NCBI GenBank assembly: GCA_963840535.1
Contig: CAWIZJ010000068.1
Coordinates: forward strand, 37,842 to 101,841
Direction: 5' to 3'
DNA from: VAZQ01 sp963840535
GTDB lineage: Bacteria > Pseudomonadota > Alphaproteobacteria > Rhizobiales > Xanthobacteraceae
Length of the DNA stretch: 64,000 nucleotides
A program made the translations under genes and the position numbers. Shown here piece by piece: positions 28,393 to 38,647 of this stretch; within the stretch, counting starts at the first letter, position 1; each line of letters starts with the position of its first letter. The notes below the pieces were generated by a model. That model made no database searches. It saw only the letters and a list, made by a program, of their open reading frames with translations, and was not told the DNA's origin.

Positions 28393-29277
28393 ATGATCCG
28401 GGTCAAGAAGATCGCCCACGCAACCTACGAGGTCCCCGACGTCGACAAGCAGGTCGAATACTACACCGAGATCCTCGGCCTCACGGTGACCGGAAAGGAC
28501 AGGGATTGCGTCTATCTCGCCTCGACCGTGGACCATCACTCCATCGTGATGCGCAAGGGATCGGCGACGCAATGCCTGCGCCTCGGGTTCCAGATCGGCC
28601 CGGACGACGATCTCGATGCATTCGAGCGACAGGTGAAGACGCATGGCGTCAAGACCGGCCGCAAGACCGACCCGGACCCTTCGATCTCGGACATTCTCAC
28701 CTTCGAGGATCCGAAGGGCACGGTGATGGAGGTATTCAAGCGCGCCGCGTTCTCCGGTCAGCGTTTTCCCGCCAAGGGCATCGTGCCGCACAAGCTCGGC
28801 CACGTCGCCTTTCACGTCACCGACGTCAAGCAGGTGACCAGGTTCTATTGCGACGTGCTCGGTTTTCGTGAATCGGACTGGATGGCGGATTTCTTCTCGT
28901 TCCTGCGCTGCGGGCCCGATCACCACACCATCAACCTGATGCAGACGGGATCGAACCGGCATTTCCACACCGCCTTCGAGCTGCGCGACTGGGCGCACCT
29001 GCAAACCGCCTGCGACTATCTGAGCCTCAACGGCTACAAGCTGCTGTGGGGCCCGGGCCGCCACGGCATCGGTCACAACCTGTTCGCCTATCATCGCAGT
29101 CCGGCCGGACTGATCACCGAGACCTTCGCGGAGCTCGACCGCATGAACGAGGACCTCGGCTATTTCGAGCCGCGGCCGTGGCATCGCGACAATCCGCAGC
29201 GGCCGAAGGTCTGGCCGAAGGACCCGGCGGCGTCGAATCTGTGGGGGATCATGCCGACCGAGGAAATGCACAAGTGA
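28393..29277 (+). CDS. Two-domain VOC-fold extradiol dioxygenase
   Basis: 294 residues starting MIRVKKIAHATYEVPDVDK, with ACGGAGGC upstream. Two VOC modules are visible: KIAHATYEVPDVDKQVEYY and KLGHVAFHVTDVKQVTRFY. The likely Fe/Mn ligands are His in LGHVAFHV, His in RHFHTAFELRDW and Glu in GLITETFAEL. The family opens catechol-like rings beside the hydroxyl pair. It closes the set begun by the molybdenum hydroxylase: ring hydroxylation, activation, cleavage. The C-terminal tail VWPKDPAASNLWGIMP is conserved in a subset of uncharacterised homologues. Confidence 0.85.
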   Translation: MIRVKKIAHATYEVPDVDKQVEYYTEILGLTVTGKDRDCVYLASTVDHHSIVMRKGSATQCLRLGFQIGPDDDLDAFERQVKTHGVKTGRKTDPDPSISDILTFEDPKGTVMEVFKRAAFSGQRFPAKGIVPHKLGHVAFHVTDVKQVTRFYCDVLGFRESDWMADFFSFLRCGPDHHTINLMQTGSNRHFHTAFELRDWAHLQTACDYLSLNGYKLLWGPGRHGIGHNLFAYHRSPAGLITETFAELDRMNEDLGYFEPRPWHRDNPQRPKVWPKDPAASNLWGIMPTEEMHK

Positions 29278-29338
29278 CGATGCCGAGCCGCGAGACGCGG
29301 CCGGCATTCGAGCAGCTGCGAGGCAGGAGGAAGGGCAC

Positions 29339-29749
29339 ATGTCGGATCTGGACCGTCCCGGCATCATCGAGCTGCTCGGGCGTCTCGGCGCGGAAAGCGA
29401 CGAGACCGTGCTGCGGGCCGCCCGCGAGCTGCATCGAAAGATGAGCGAATCGGGAGCGAGCTGGGACGATCTCATCCGCCCGGACACGCCGGCGGCGTAT
29501 CCCGAAGGCGAGAAGCACCCGCTCGAGCCAGCGGCACCCGGCGACACCGCGTCTGCCGCGACCAAGGAGGGCTCGGCCGCCGAACGGTCGGAAGCGGGCC
29601 GGCTGATCGAGCGGCTGCTCGCTCGCAAGGACCTCTCGGCCAATCTGCGCCAGGAGCTCGTGGAGATGCGACGCACCATCGCCGACGGCCGCCTCGATGC
29701 AATGGACAGCCGCTATCTCCGCGCCCTGGCCAAGCGCCTCGGCGCCTGA
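29339..29749 (+). CDS. Hypothetical protein, 136 residues
   Basis: Starts MSDLDRPGIIELLGRLGAES with a strong AGGAGGAAGGG site. It is charged, likely soluble and helical at both ends (TVLRAARELHRKMSESGASW; RLIERLLARKDLSANLRQEL), with an Ala/Pro/Glu-rich middle. No recognised domain. It follows the dioxygenase gene by 62 bases and precedes an MFS gene, so it may share their transcript. Confidence 0.6.
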   Translation: MSDLDRPGIIELLGRLGAESDETVLRAARELHRKMSESGASWDDLIRPDTPAAYPEGEKHPLEPAAPGDTASAATKEGSAAERSEAGRLIERLLARKDLSANLRQELVEMRRTIADGRLDAMDSRYLRALAKRLGA

Positions 29750-29826
29750 ACGATCACTCGCTCCAACCCTCGAGAATTCGCGGCGCTGACGCAGGGCCGT
29801 GCCGCCGGCGACCCAGTCCGGACAAC

Positions 29827-31083
29827 ATGTCACGTCATTCCGCGCTCGCGCCGTTCCGCATTCGCAGCTTCCGCTTCCAGTGGCCTGCCGACCTGCTCAC
29901 ATCGTGGTCGTTCGAGATGGAGGCGCTGGTTCTCGGCTGGTACATCCTGGTCGAAACCGGCTCGGTCGTGTTGCTGACCGTGCTCGCCGCGCTGCAATTC
30001 GGCGGCACGGTGATCGCACCGATGTTCGGCGTGGCGAGCGACCGTATCGGACACCGCAACCTGCTGTCGGGCATGCGGGCGGTCTATGCGACCGTCGCCG
30101 CCGTGCTGATGACCTTGGCTTTTGCCGGGGTCCTCGAACCGCTGCTGGTGTTCGTGCTCGTTGCGATCACCGGCATCGTTCGCTCCTCCGATATGGGCCT
30201 GCGCGGCGCGCTCATCGCCGAGACCATGCCGTTCGACCAGCTCACCAGCGCCATGAGCATCTCGCGCACCACGTCGGATTCCGCCCGCATCGCCGGAGCG
30301 TTGGCGGGAGCCGGAATCTTCGCGGCCTTCGGTATCGGACCGGCCTACGTTGCGGTGACCGCCTTTTACGTCCTGAGCGCGGTGCTGACCTGGTGCACGG
30401 TGCCGGCCAAGCGCGAGCCGGCGGCGACGGGCGACGCCGCCGGTGCGGTTGCGAGCTCGTCACCGTGGCTGGATCTTCGGGAAGGTATCGTCCATGTCTG
30501 GAGCACGCCGAGCCTGCTCGCGCTCATGTGGCTGGCCTTCCTGTTCAACCTGACGGCCTTCCCGATCACCAACGGCTTGCTGCCCTACGTCGCGCGCGAG
30601 ATCTATCACGTCGATCAGACCGGGCTCGGATATCTGGTCGCCAGCCTGGCCTTCGGGGCCCTGCTCGGATCCATCGCACTGACCCGGTCCGGCGCCACCA
30701 TGCAGCTGTCACGGTTGATGATCGTCTCCGCCGTGCTCTGGAATGCGCTGCTTATGGCATTCGCGCAGATGCAGAGCATGCCCGGAGGCATCTTCTTTCT
30801 CATGCTCGCCGGCGTGACTCAGAGCCTGACCATGGTCTGCCACGCGGTGATCCTGCTGCGCGCCTCTGGGCAGCGCTTTCGTGGCCGCATCATGGGGGTG
30901 CGCATGCTCGCGATCTACAGCCTTCCGCTCGGCCTGCTCGCCGCCGGCGCCCTGATCGAGCGCATCGGGTTTCGTGCCACCGCGACGCTCTACGCCGTGA
31001 TCGGTCTGCTCGTCACCGTGCTCATGGCCGCGTACTGGCGATCGTTGCTGTGGCGGCCGGATGTCCCGCGGGACGACTCCTGA
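29827..31083 (+). CDS. MFS transporter
   Basis: 418 residues with about 12 hydrophobic segments. The loop after helix 2 reads GVASDRIGHRNLLSGMR, the MFS loop pattern G-x-x-(S/A)-D-R-x-G-x-R. The middle cytoplasmic loop is AKREPAATGDAAGAVAS. It resembles EntS/macrolide-efflux-type MFS proteins and could export an intermediate or import the substrate of the preceding operon; direction cannot be told. Start ATG follows the previous gene by 77 bases. Confidence 0.82.
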   Translation: MSRHSALAPFRIRSFRFQWPADLLTSWSFEMEALVLGWYILVETGSVVLLTVLAALQFGGTVIAPMFGVASDRIGHRNLLSGMRAVYATVAAVLMTLAFAGVLEPLLVFVLVAITGIVRSSDMGLRGALIAETMPFDQLTSAMSISRTTSDSARIAGALAGAGIFAAFGIGPAYVAVTAFYVLSAVLTWCTVPAKREPAATGDAAGAVASSSPWLDLREGIVHVWSTPSLLALMWLAFLFNLTAFPITNGLLPYVAREIYHVDQTGLGYLVASLAFGALLGSIALTRSGATMQLSRLMIVSAVLWNALLMAFAQMQSMPGGIFFLMLAGVTQSLTMVCHAVILLRASGQRFRGRIMGVRMLAIYSLPLGLLAAGALIERIGFRATATLYAVIGLLVTVLMAAYWRSLLWRPDVPRDDS

Positions 31084-31392
31084 GCTCCCCGATCGCCGAT
31101 CGGTCGCAGGCCCGATCCGGCGGTCGACCATCGCCGGCGCGCGATGAGCGAGTTTCGGCCGGTTGATCAACAGATACGTCGGGGGCGCCCAGGTCAGCTT
31201 TGACACTTTGAGATAGGCTCAGATCGAGCAAATGTTTTCTCTTATGCCCCCAACTGCGGACATTGGTCGACGTGGCAGTCGGGTCTCTTCCGTGCCATGT
31301 TCGGACTCATGCGCTGCAGCAAGCGTATCCGCTATTTGGCGACGCCGCGGAAATCGTTGGCCTCGCAGCCCGTCATATAGCGACATGCCACG
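31084..31392. other. Gene-free stretch with a repeat fragment
   Basis: No credible gene. Bases 31245-31300 match part of the repeat at 45806-45898 and 48406-48506 (cccccaactgcggacatt and gggtctcttccgtgccat are shared). Confidence 0.55.
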
Positions 31393-31821
31393 CTACGGCT
31401 GCTTGACCAGCTCCGAGCAAGATGCAATGCGCGAGGACGTCGATACGTGCATGTAGCACCATTCCATGCGGGTCGGGCCGAGAATCGTTCCGACAGTATA
31501 GCCCTCGTCGTCGACTACGTAGATCGTGCCGTTGCGCGAAATAACAGCGACAATCTTCTCATTGCTGCGCGGTGATGAAAACGTGCCAGAAAAGCGGCGC
31601 CCGTCCTGCTTGTCGACGGTGAGCGTGAACGGAACGCTGCGCAGTTGCGGCTCGGTCGGGGGAGACCCCGTGTGATGCGGGTTGCCGCCGCCCAATACAA
31701 TCGATTCGCTTTCTCCTTTCCAGGTGCCGCGCAAGTCGGGAATGGCGCTCTCAGCCGCCAGAGGAAGCGCCCATACCAGAGCCAGTGCGGCCAACGTCAT
31801 CATGCAAGCGGGCTTTGGCAT
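31393..31821 (-). CDS. Secreted small protein, unknown function
   Basis: 142 residues starting MPKPACMMTLAALALVWAL, with a clear signal peptide cut near LAAES. The mature part is beta-rich: PDLRGTWKGESESIVLGG, VPFTLTVDKQDGRRFSGTFSS, IVAVISRNGTIYVVDDEGYT and MEWCYMHV. This resembles lipocalin-like or avidin-like small barrels found in proteobacteria but I do not recognise a named family. Two Cys near the C-terminus could form a disulfide in the periplasm. Confidence 0.7.
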   Translation of the reverse strand: MPKPACMMTLAALALVWALPLAAESAIPDLRGTWKGESESIVLGGGNPHHTGSPPTEPQLRSVPFTLTVDKQDGRRFSGTFSSPRSNEKIVAVISRNGTIYVVDDEGYTVGTILGPTRMEWCYMHVSTSSRIASCSELVKQP

Positions 31822-32335
31822 GCTGATTCTCCCTCCGTATCGTTTCCGATCGTGATCCGTGTCGGCCGCAAAGTCTTTGACCGGACGTCACGGGGGCTAC
31901 GGTAGCAGGAAGGTGATTTTCGCTCCATAGCGTCGGGCAAACGCCCCGGCGTGGCGCCGCTGTGCACGCTTCTCGTCGACAAGCCGGTGTTGCAGATCCT
32001 GCATCCGGTGTTGCGGTATCGGCATTCTCAAACCCGGTAGGGCTCAAACCGAGCAAATGTAGTCCGCTTACCCCGGATCACGACTGATGCGCAGACATTC
32101 AGGCGACGAGCAAGTGTGACGGCAATCAATCCGCGCGCCGCCAGCCGTTCGATCTCGCCAATGATCGCCTCATTGTATCCTCTTCACGGAGACCCCACGT
32201 TGTAATTGGGCAACACGTTTCGAAAAAATGATTAGTCGCAGCTTTCCAATTTGCTCAAAGCAATCGTGATCCAACAATCGATGCTACCGTGTGCCGGCTG
32301 TGCGGCCTGCCTTACGGTGGAGCGCGGGGGGCTGA
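31822..32335. other. Gene-free stretch
   Basis: Lower coding signal on both strands. On the minus strand, bases about 32070-32180 read like the end of a small DNA-binding or transposase peptide (EAIIGEIERLAARGLIAVTL), possibly a relic. Nothing else was found. Confidence 0.4.
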
Positions 32336-32338
32336 GTG

Positions 32339-33625
32339 ATGAGACCGCGGCAGCTGTTTGCGTTGATGGTATTGTACGGAACGGCCGCTCTCGTCGGTGG
32401 GGGCGCTGCCAGGCTTGGCGTCTTCGATTCGTCCGGCATCGAGAATATTGCAACGCCGATCGGGGACCGCGGGGCGACAAGCGCTGCAACATCTTTAAGC
32501 GCTTACGCCGGGGGGGCCGCCGACGCACCTTTAGCAAGCGCAATGTCATCTTTAGCAAGCGCAATGGCATCCAGAGCCGCCGTGGGGATGTCCCATCTCG
32601 AGCTTCCCGAGCCTGCCGTCGCGCCTGCGGCCATGTCCGTCGGCAAGTCGGCGACGGCTGATCCAGACCCAGCCAGAATTGCCTTCGTCACCACAGGCTT
32701 TTCCGCCGCCGAGGTGCCCGTCGTCGAGGCGCCTTTGCCCGATTCTCGTCCGCCGCCGCCGCCCGAAACACGCGAGCAGCTCGTGTCCCTGTCCACTTTG
32801 AAGGAGGTCAAGGAGTATCCGATACCAGTCGTGCGCCCGGCTGAAACTCCCGACGAATGCCTCGTCCCCGAAATTTGCATCGACGAGTACCTGTGGTCGT
32901 TGTACGAACGGACGCCCAAGATCGACACGAACAAGGTGACAGAGCGAATCAAGGCGACGGTCAAGAAGAAGGGCAAAACGCGGACCATAACCAAAACCAT
33001 TACGAAGTACGTCGTGGGGGACTTCACCTGGAAGGATCCGATAGCGGCACAAAAAGCTAACATGTCGCTCAAGGATTACGTGATCGGAGGCATGGATCGT
33101 AGGTTCAAGCTGAAGCTTTACCACGCGCTGCGCGCGATGGACGACGCCGGGCTCATGCCGGGCATAACCAGCGCATTCCGCTGCGATTACCGGCAATCGA
33201 TCATAAGCGGCAACAAGGCTGCAAGCGACAGCTCGTACCATGGCGGCAGCCGCCGCGGCGGCTACGGCCGCGGGCTTGCGGCCGATCTCGTGAGCGTCAA
33301 GGGCGAGACCCGTATGCAGCGATACGCCTCGAGCCAAGAGCTGTGGAAGTGGATCGATGCGCACGAGAAGGAGCTTGGCATCGGGCGCCCGTATCTGGAT
33401 CGAGACCCGCCGCATGTCGCGCCGATCGATGGCAAGGAATATACCGCCAAGCGCGGCCGGCCTAATGTGCAGAAGGCAGGATCGAAAACAGACAATGCCC
33501 AAGAGGCGGGATTGGAGACAAAGGAGCGCCGGCTGGGTTCGCAACTATCCCGGCGCAATGATGCGCGCAAAGACAAATTCGTCGAAGGTGAGCCGCCTTC
33601 AAACCGGGCAAGCGCACAACGTTGA
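32339..33625 (+). CDS. Peptidase M15-like exported protein
   Basis: 428 residues starting MRPRQLFALMVLYGTAAL (a GTG one codon earlier is an alternative). The N-terminal segment is a membrane anchor or signal, followed by an Ala/Pro-rich linker to about residue 160. The C-terminal domain has GITSAFRCDYRQSIISG, SSYHGGSRRGGYGRGLAADL and DRDPPHVAPIDG. The spaced His, Asp and His match the zinc ligands of M15/YcbK-type peptidoglycan peptidases. The next gene is an L,D-transpeptidase, so both probably act on the cell wall. Confidence 0.65.
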   Translation: MRPRQLFALMVLYGTAALVGGGAARLGVFDSSGIENIATPIGDRGATSAATSLSAYAGGAADAPLASAMSSLASAMASRAAVGMSHLELPEPAVAPAAMSVGKSATADPDPARIAFVTTGFSAAEVPVVEAPLPDSRPPPPPETREQLVSLSTLKEVKEYPIPVVRPAETPDECLVPEICIDEYLWSLYERTPKIDTNKVTERIKATVKKKGKTRTITKTITKYVVGDFTWKDPIAAQKANMSLKDYVIGGMDRRFKLKLYHALRAMDDAGLMPGITSAFRCDYRQSIISGNKAASDSSYHGGSRRGGYGRGLAADLVSVKGETRMQRYASSQELWKWIDAHEKELGIGRPYLDRDPPHVAPIDGKEYTAKRGRPNVQKAGSKTDNAQEAGLETKERRLGSQLSRRNDARKDKFVEGEPPSNRASAQR

Positions 33626-33699
33626 AATGATCCCCTCGCCTTCATGAAGCTTCACGCAATTTGTTTCGACGCGATTCCTCCCTGACACCGGGACATGGC

Positions 33700-35239
33700 A
33701 TGACAAATCGATGCACGACGGCCCAATCCATCGAGGTAGTCCGGCGATGGGCACCTCCCGCGATTGTGACGCTCGCGGCCACGGCCGCCCTGACGGCGCT
33801 GACTGCGGCTCCGCCCGCCGACGCCGCGCCCCGCCAGGCCCGTCCCGAGCATGCCACCGAGGGGGCGGCTCCGCGCGACGCGGGCGAGCCGATCATGGCG
33901 ATCGTATCGATCAAGAGCCAGAAGGTGACCATCTACGACGCCGACGGCTGGGTCCTGCGCGCGCCGGTGTCGAGCGGAACTGCGGGACGCGAGACGCCAG
34001 CCGGCGTCTTCAGCGTCGTGGAGAAGAAGAAGGACCATCGCTCGAACCTCTATGACGATGCCTGGATGCCGCACATGCTGCGCATCACCTGGAACGGCAT
34101 CGCGCTGCACGGCGGGCCGTTGCCCGGATATGCGGCCTCGCACGGCTGCGTGCGGATGCCCTTTGGCTTTGCGGAGAAGCTGTTCGACAAAGTCCGCATC
34201 GGCACGCGCGTGATCATCTCGCCGAGTGACGCGGAGCCGGTCGAGTTTTCCCATCCGGCGCTGTTCGTCCCGAAATCTGAGGCCATCGCGGCCGCGCCGG
34301 CGCGCGCCGAAACGCTCGCCCGCGAGGCGGACGAGGCCACCAAGCTAGCTCAACAGACGAAGAACGCTGCCGCCCTTGCGGTGAAGGAGGCGGCCCCGCT
34401 CACGGCGGCGCTGCGCAAGCTTGAATTGGCCAAGACTTCGCGCCGATGCCGCGCTTGCGGTCGCAGAGAAGGCGCTCGCCGCCGCCAAGACCGACCAGGC
34501 CAAGGCACGAGCCGAGGACCAGAAGCAGAAGGCCGCTGCGAAAGTCGAGGGACTGCAGACGCAGCTCGACGCCGCCAAGGCCAACGCGAAGTCCAAGCTC
34601 GACGCTGCCGCGGCGGCCCAGGATGCCGCCAAGGCGGCCGAGACCAAGAAGGCCGACGCCGCCAAGGCGGCAAGCGAGGCAAAGCTGGCGCTCGAGCCGG
34701 TCTCGGTCTTCATCAGCCGCGCGACGCAGAAACTTTACGTGCGGCGCAACACGCATAAGCGGCTGCCGGACGGGGGCGAGGTGTTCGATGCGACCATTGA
34801 GGTTCCGGTCACGATCCGCAATCCCGACAAGCCGATCGGCACGCATGTGTTTACGGCCGTGGCGCGCACCGACGGGGGCCTGCGCTGGACCGCGGTCACG
34901 ATCGGCAGCGGGGACGTCGCCAAGGCCGCGCTTGACCGCATCACCCTCCCGCAGGATGTGCTCGATCGCGTCGCGCCAACCGCATTGCCGCGGTCCTCGC
35001 TCATCATTTCGGACGAACCTCTGCACCGCGAGACCAACTATCGCACGGAGTTCGTCATTGCGCTGAACAACCAGCCGCAGGGCGGCATCATCAACCGCCC
35101 GCGCTCGCCGCGCCGTGACGACGTTGGCTTCGGCTGGGGTGGCTGGGGTTTCAACAATACGCCCGGGCGCGGCGGCCAGTACTACGATCCGCGGCAGAAC
35201 AATCGTAACTATTATCAGCGCCCACAGCGCTGGTGGTGA
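33700..35239 (+). CDS. L,D-transpeptidase (YkuD) with coiled-coil and second degenerate domain (frameshifted)
   Basis: About 513 residues starting MTNRCTTAQSIEVVRRW, with a hydrophobic N-terminal anchor. The YkuD catalytic motif is complete: LHGGPLPGYAASHGCVRMP, with the nucleophile Cys. An Ala/Lys-rich coiled-coil follows (about residues 210-340), then a second domain (FISRATQKLYVRRNT, KPIGTHVFTAVARTDGG) that resembles a YkuD fold without the Cys motif. The signal moves from frame 1 to frame 2 at about 34430-34440; one added or lost base explains it. It cross-links or anchors peptidoglycan in the periplasm. Confidence 0.82.
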
Positions 35240-35970
35240 AGACGCGGCGCGTCGCGAGCAGGCCGCATGGTACGCAGGGAATGCGCAATGGCGGCGGCCC
35301 TGTTCCCTGCTGAGTGCATCGATGGTCTAGCATCGCTACAACCCGCAACGCTTAGGCTTCGACCGATGTCCGCTACGGGTCTTGGCCGTGTAAAAACGTC
35401 AGCGCTCGCGGCGCGCGTAGAACACCTCGAAGAAATTGCGCGTCGCTAGAGCCAAACAAATTATGCTCGCCTGATTATGGTTGGCACTTTCGATGATCCC
35501 AATTGGGTTCAGTTGAAGCGGAGCATATGGATGCGTTCCGCCCAAAAGTGGGTCGTTATGCCAGCTCAATTAGAGCAATACGAAAAAGGAACTCAGCACG
35601 GGGCGCCAATGCTACGACCGTGAGTACAGATGAGGAATGGAGCACGTTAACTCCATCGACACGCGATAAGCGGAAGTGCCTTCGGCGACAGTGCTACGCC
35701 GGCGAGCAGCGAGATGAACTCGCGGCGCTTCAACTGATCGAAATCGCATTCGGTCCCCGACAAAGGTCCAGTTTGCTGGTGAGCCGGTTGCACTGCACAC
35801 CCGAGGTCTGCGGGTCACGAGCGTCAGATTAGTCCTGTTTGCAACATGTCCGCTTTGTCTCGCCCGCGCGGAAATATGACGGGTCTGACGTTCATGGCGA
35901 CCGAGTTCAATGGCAAGCGCCTGGAGTTGTTGCGCGAACCATTTCCGTGAACAGGCACGTCAAGACGCCG
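35240..35970. other. Gene-free stretch with a substrate-binding gene relic
   Basis: No full gene. On the minus strand at about 35690-35745 the peptide KRREFISLLAG appears, the start of the ABC_sub_bind family found intact-like at 40.7-42.8 kb. The rest has no coding signal. Confidence 0.5.
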
Positions 35971-37275
35971 TCAACCCGACTGCGCGAGGGCCGAATCCAG
36001 ATCGTCGAGAATATCGTCGGTATCCTCGAGCCCGACCGACATCCGGATGAGCCCATCGGAGATGCCATAATCTGCCCGCTCGGCTGCCGAATAGGTCGCG
36101 TGCGTCATCGAGGCGGGATGCTGGATCAGCGTCTCGGCGTCGCCGAGGCTCACGGCGCGCCGCGCCAGCCTGAGCGCATTCATCAGCGTCCGGCCCTGCG
36201 CGATGCCGCCCTTGAGCTCGAACGACACCAGCCCGCCGCCGGCCGACATCTGCCGCTTCACGACCGCGGACTGCGGGAAATGTGGAAGGCCGGGATAATG
36301 CACGGTGGAAACCGCGCGGTGACGCGACAGCAGCTCGGCGACCGCGAGCGCCGAGCGCGAGTGCTGGGCCATGCGCAAGGCCAGCGTCTTCAAGCCGCGC
36401 TGGATCAGAAACGCCGACCAGGGAGACAGGGTCGCACCGGTCAGATAGCGTAGGCCATGCAGGCGGATCCGGTTCATCAGTGTCGCGGAGCCGGTCACGA
36501 GGCCGGCGATGAGGTCGCCATGTCCCCCGAGATACTTGGTGGCGGAATGGACGACGAGGTCGGCGCCATGCTCGATCGGCCGCTGCAGAGCCGGGGTCGC
36601 GAAGGTATTGTCGACGACGGCGAGTGCGTCGACCTTGCGCGCGATCGCCGCGACCGCGGCGATGTCGATCACCCGCAGATTGGGATTGGCCGGCGTTTCG
36701 AAGAATACCAGCCTGGTATCGGGCGTCACGGCCTCGGCGACCGTCCGCGGTTGCGTGAAGTCGGCAATCGTCACCTTCACGCCGAAACGCGTCAGGCCTT
36801 TGGTGAACAACGCGAACGTATTTCCGTAGAGGACCCGGTCGATGACCACGTGATCGCCGCTGCCGACGAGCGTCCACAGCGTGGCCGAGATCGCACCCAT
36901 GCCGGATGCGACCGCGACGGCCGCCTCGGCGCCCTCCAGGCTGGCGATACGCTGTTCCAGGATGGTCTGTGTCGGATTCTTGGTGCGGCCGTAGATGTAA
37001 CCTTCGCGCTGGCCGGAAAACAGCTCCTCGGCCTGCTCGACGGATTCGAAGGCGTAGGTGGAGGTCAAGTAGATCGGTGGCGTCAATGCGCCCTTGGCCT
37101 CCGACGGATCGTAGCCGACATGAATGGCGCGGGTGGAGAACCCGGGAGCGGAATTGCGGCGAGCGGCTGCTGACACGACGGACCTCGGGAGATCTGGAGT
37201 GCAATGGCTGGAGCACCGCGGAACCATCACCTCTGCTGGCGGAAGAGGGATGCTTCCACGTGAAGCGTCTGCCAT
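35971..37275 (-). CDS. Methionine gamma-lyase / trans-sulfuration family PLP enzyme
   Basis: 434 residues. The catalytic Lys region reads DLVVHSATKYLGGHGDLIAG; YGRTKNPTQ and SGMGAISATLWTL are PLP-contact motifs. Overall pattern and length fit methionine gamma-lyase, which splits methionine to methanethiol, ammonia and 2-oxobutanoate. The position of the activity-tuning Cys in known enzymes (LYGCTFAF) is Asn here (LYGNTFALF), so substrate preference may differ: homocysteine or O-acyl-homoserine are alternatives. The first 40 residues are not conserved family sequence; ATG at 37227 is a possible later start. It is followed upstream by a MetE-like gene. Confidence 0.8.
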   Translation of the reverse strand: MADASRGSIPLPPAEVMVPRCSSHCTPDLPRSVVSAAARRNSAPGFSTRAIHVGYDPSEAKGALTPPIYLTSTYAFESVEQAEELFSGQREGYIYGRTKNPTQTILEQRIASLEGAEAAVAVASGMGAISATLWTLVGSGDHVVIDRVLYGNTFALFTKGLTRFGVKVTIADFTQPRTVAEAVTPDTRLVFFETPANPNLRVIDIAAVAAIARKVDALAVVDNTFATPALQRPIEHGADLVVHSATKYLGGHGDLIAGLVTGSATLMNRIRLHGLRYLTGATLSPWSAFLIQRGLKTLALRMAQHSRSALAVAELLSRHRAVSTVHYPGLPHFPQSAVVKRQMSAGGGLVSFELKGGIAQGRTLMNALRLARRAVSLGDAETLIQHPASMTHATYSAAERADYGISDGLIRMSVGLEDTDDILDDLDSALAQSG

Positions 37276-37426
37276 CCTATCCTGTGCATAAAATCAACGT
37301 GATCAAATCAATCACGGGCCGGTAGCGCGCCGGGATCCGAAAAAGCAGTCAGGCCGGCACGGCAGGCCAGCGGCCCGGCCGGTCAAGCCAGCCGGGCCGC
37401 TACCGTACTTTCGTGCCTGCAGTGGT

Positions 37427-38597
37427 TCAATGAACGCGAAGCTTCTCGGCGGCCATTTTCGTTCCGGTAACCCGATTTGCGATCTTCTGAAACGCGATAT
37501 CTCGCGCGTAGTCGGGGCTCCCATGGTTCGGTTTCTTGTCGATGCTGAAAGGGGAGAAGCCACAATCGTCCGTCGATCCGAGGCGTTGTTTGTCGATGTA
37601 ATTGGCCGCCTTGACCAACTGATCGCATACTTCCTCCGCCGATTCCGGTCTCGGGCTCTGGGTGATGATGCAGCCGATATACGCCATCTGCGGGATCCCG
37701 TTCGCGTCCTCCCGCAGGTACTTGCCGACCATCTTGCAGGCGGTTTCCCGATCGCGCTCGCTCGCCATCTGCAGCTGGAAGTAGCCTGCGTTGAGCTTGA
37801 ACAGATGCTTCAGCAGCTCCTCGTAGGGGACATCGGCGCTATGGACCGAATCGACGTCGCCGCCGGGACAGACGTGGACGCCGATACTCCTGCGCTCTTC
37901 TGCCGAAAAACGCTCGAACACCCGATTGTCGAGCTCAATGAAGCGAGGCAGAAGGTTGCGTGTGGTCCAGGGATTGCGGGGATCGTTACGAGGGGCCAAG
38001 CGGCCCTCGGTGAAGTCCATGACGACGTGCGCGGCGCCGGCTTTGAAGCAGGACCGGATATCTTTTTCGCATTCGCTGACGATGTCGTCCTCAAATTGTC
38101 TGCGCGAGTAGCCCGGCAGATCGCCGTCGAGCGGATAGAGCAGGTACATCATGGACGGCGCGATTACCGCCTGATGCAGGGGCTTGCTGGTCATCTTGAC
38201 GGCTTTCTCGACAAGCTCGCCGGCGTAGAAATTGTAGCGGAACGGGCCGCCCGTGAGCTTGGGCAACTGCCGATTATGGCCATCTGCGAAGATCGCGAAA
38301 TATTGCCCGCCCGGCGCAAGATGAGGCGCTAATCCGGTACCGGCAAGCGTATCGGCAATCGGATAGGTCGCGAAGCTTGAAACGCGCTGCTCGCCATCGG
38401 TGATGATCGGCGAGCCCGTGGCTTCGAACCGCTTGAGCGTGTCGGCGACTGCCGCGTTTTGCTCGATCTTCGAGCTGTGCCTTGGTAATCTTCTTTGCGT
38501 CATAGTCCGCGTAGGCCTGTTGCAACTTCAGTGGCCGTGGAATCGATCCGACCGGCTCGGTTGGAATGCCGGTGGCAGCTCTGGGGTCGTAGTTCAT
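37427..38597 (-). CDS. MetE C-terminal-like cobalamin-independent methionine synthase family protein (frameshifted)
   Basis: About 390 residues from MNYDPRAATGIPTEPVGSIP, with GGGAGG 6 bases upstream. It shows FEATGSPIITDGEQRVSSF, VIAPSMMYLLYPLDG, GAAHVVMDFTEGRLA and GVHVCPGGDVDSVHSADVPY, containing the zinc-site His and Cys pattern of the MetE C-terminal barrel. The N-terminal barrel of full MetE is missing, so it belongs to the short family that often uses other methyl donors. The signal changes frame near 38475. It is divergent from a TetR gene, and the palindrome between them is likely its operator. Confidence 0.75.
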
Positions 38598-38647
38598 CGT
38601 TACCTCCCAAGTTGTCTTCAAGAGGGTCCCGTACGCAGCATTGATAG

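Noticed and set aside
29835..31206. Minus-strand frames opposite the MFS transporter
   Set aside because: Shadow frames without hydrophobic pattern or motif.
35503..35832. 109-residue plus-strand frame MGSVEAEHMDAF
   Set aside because: No family signal, and it lies opposite the relic start of a substrate-binding gene.
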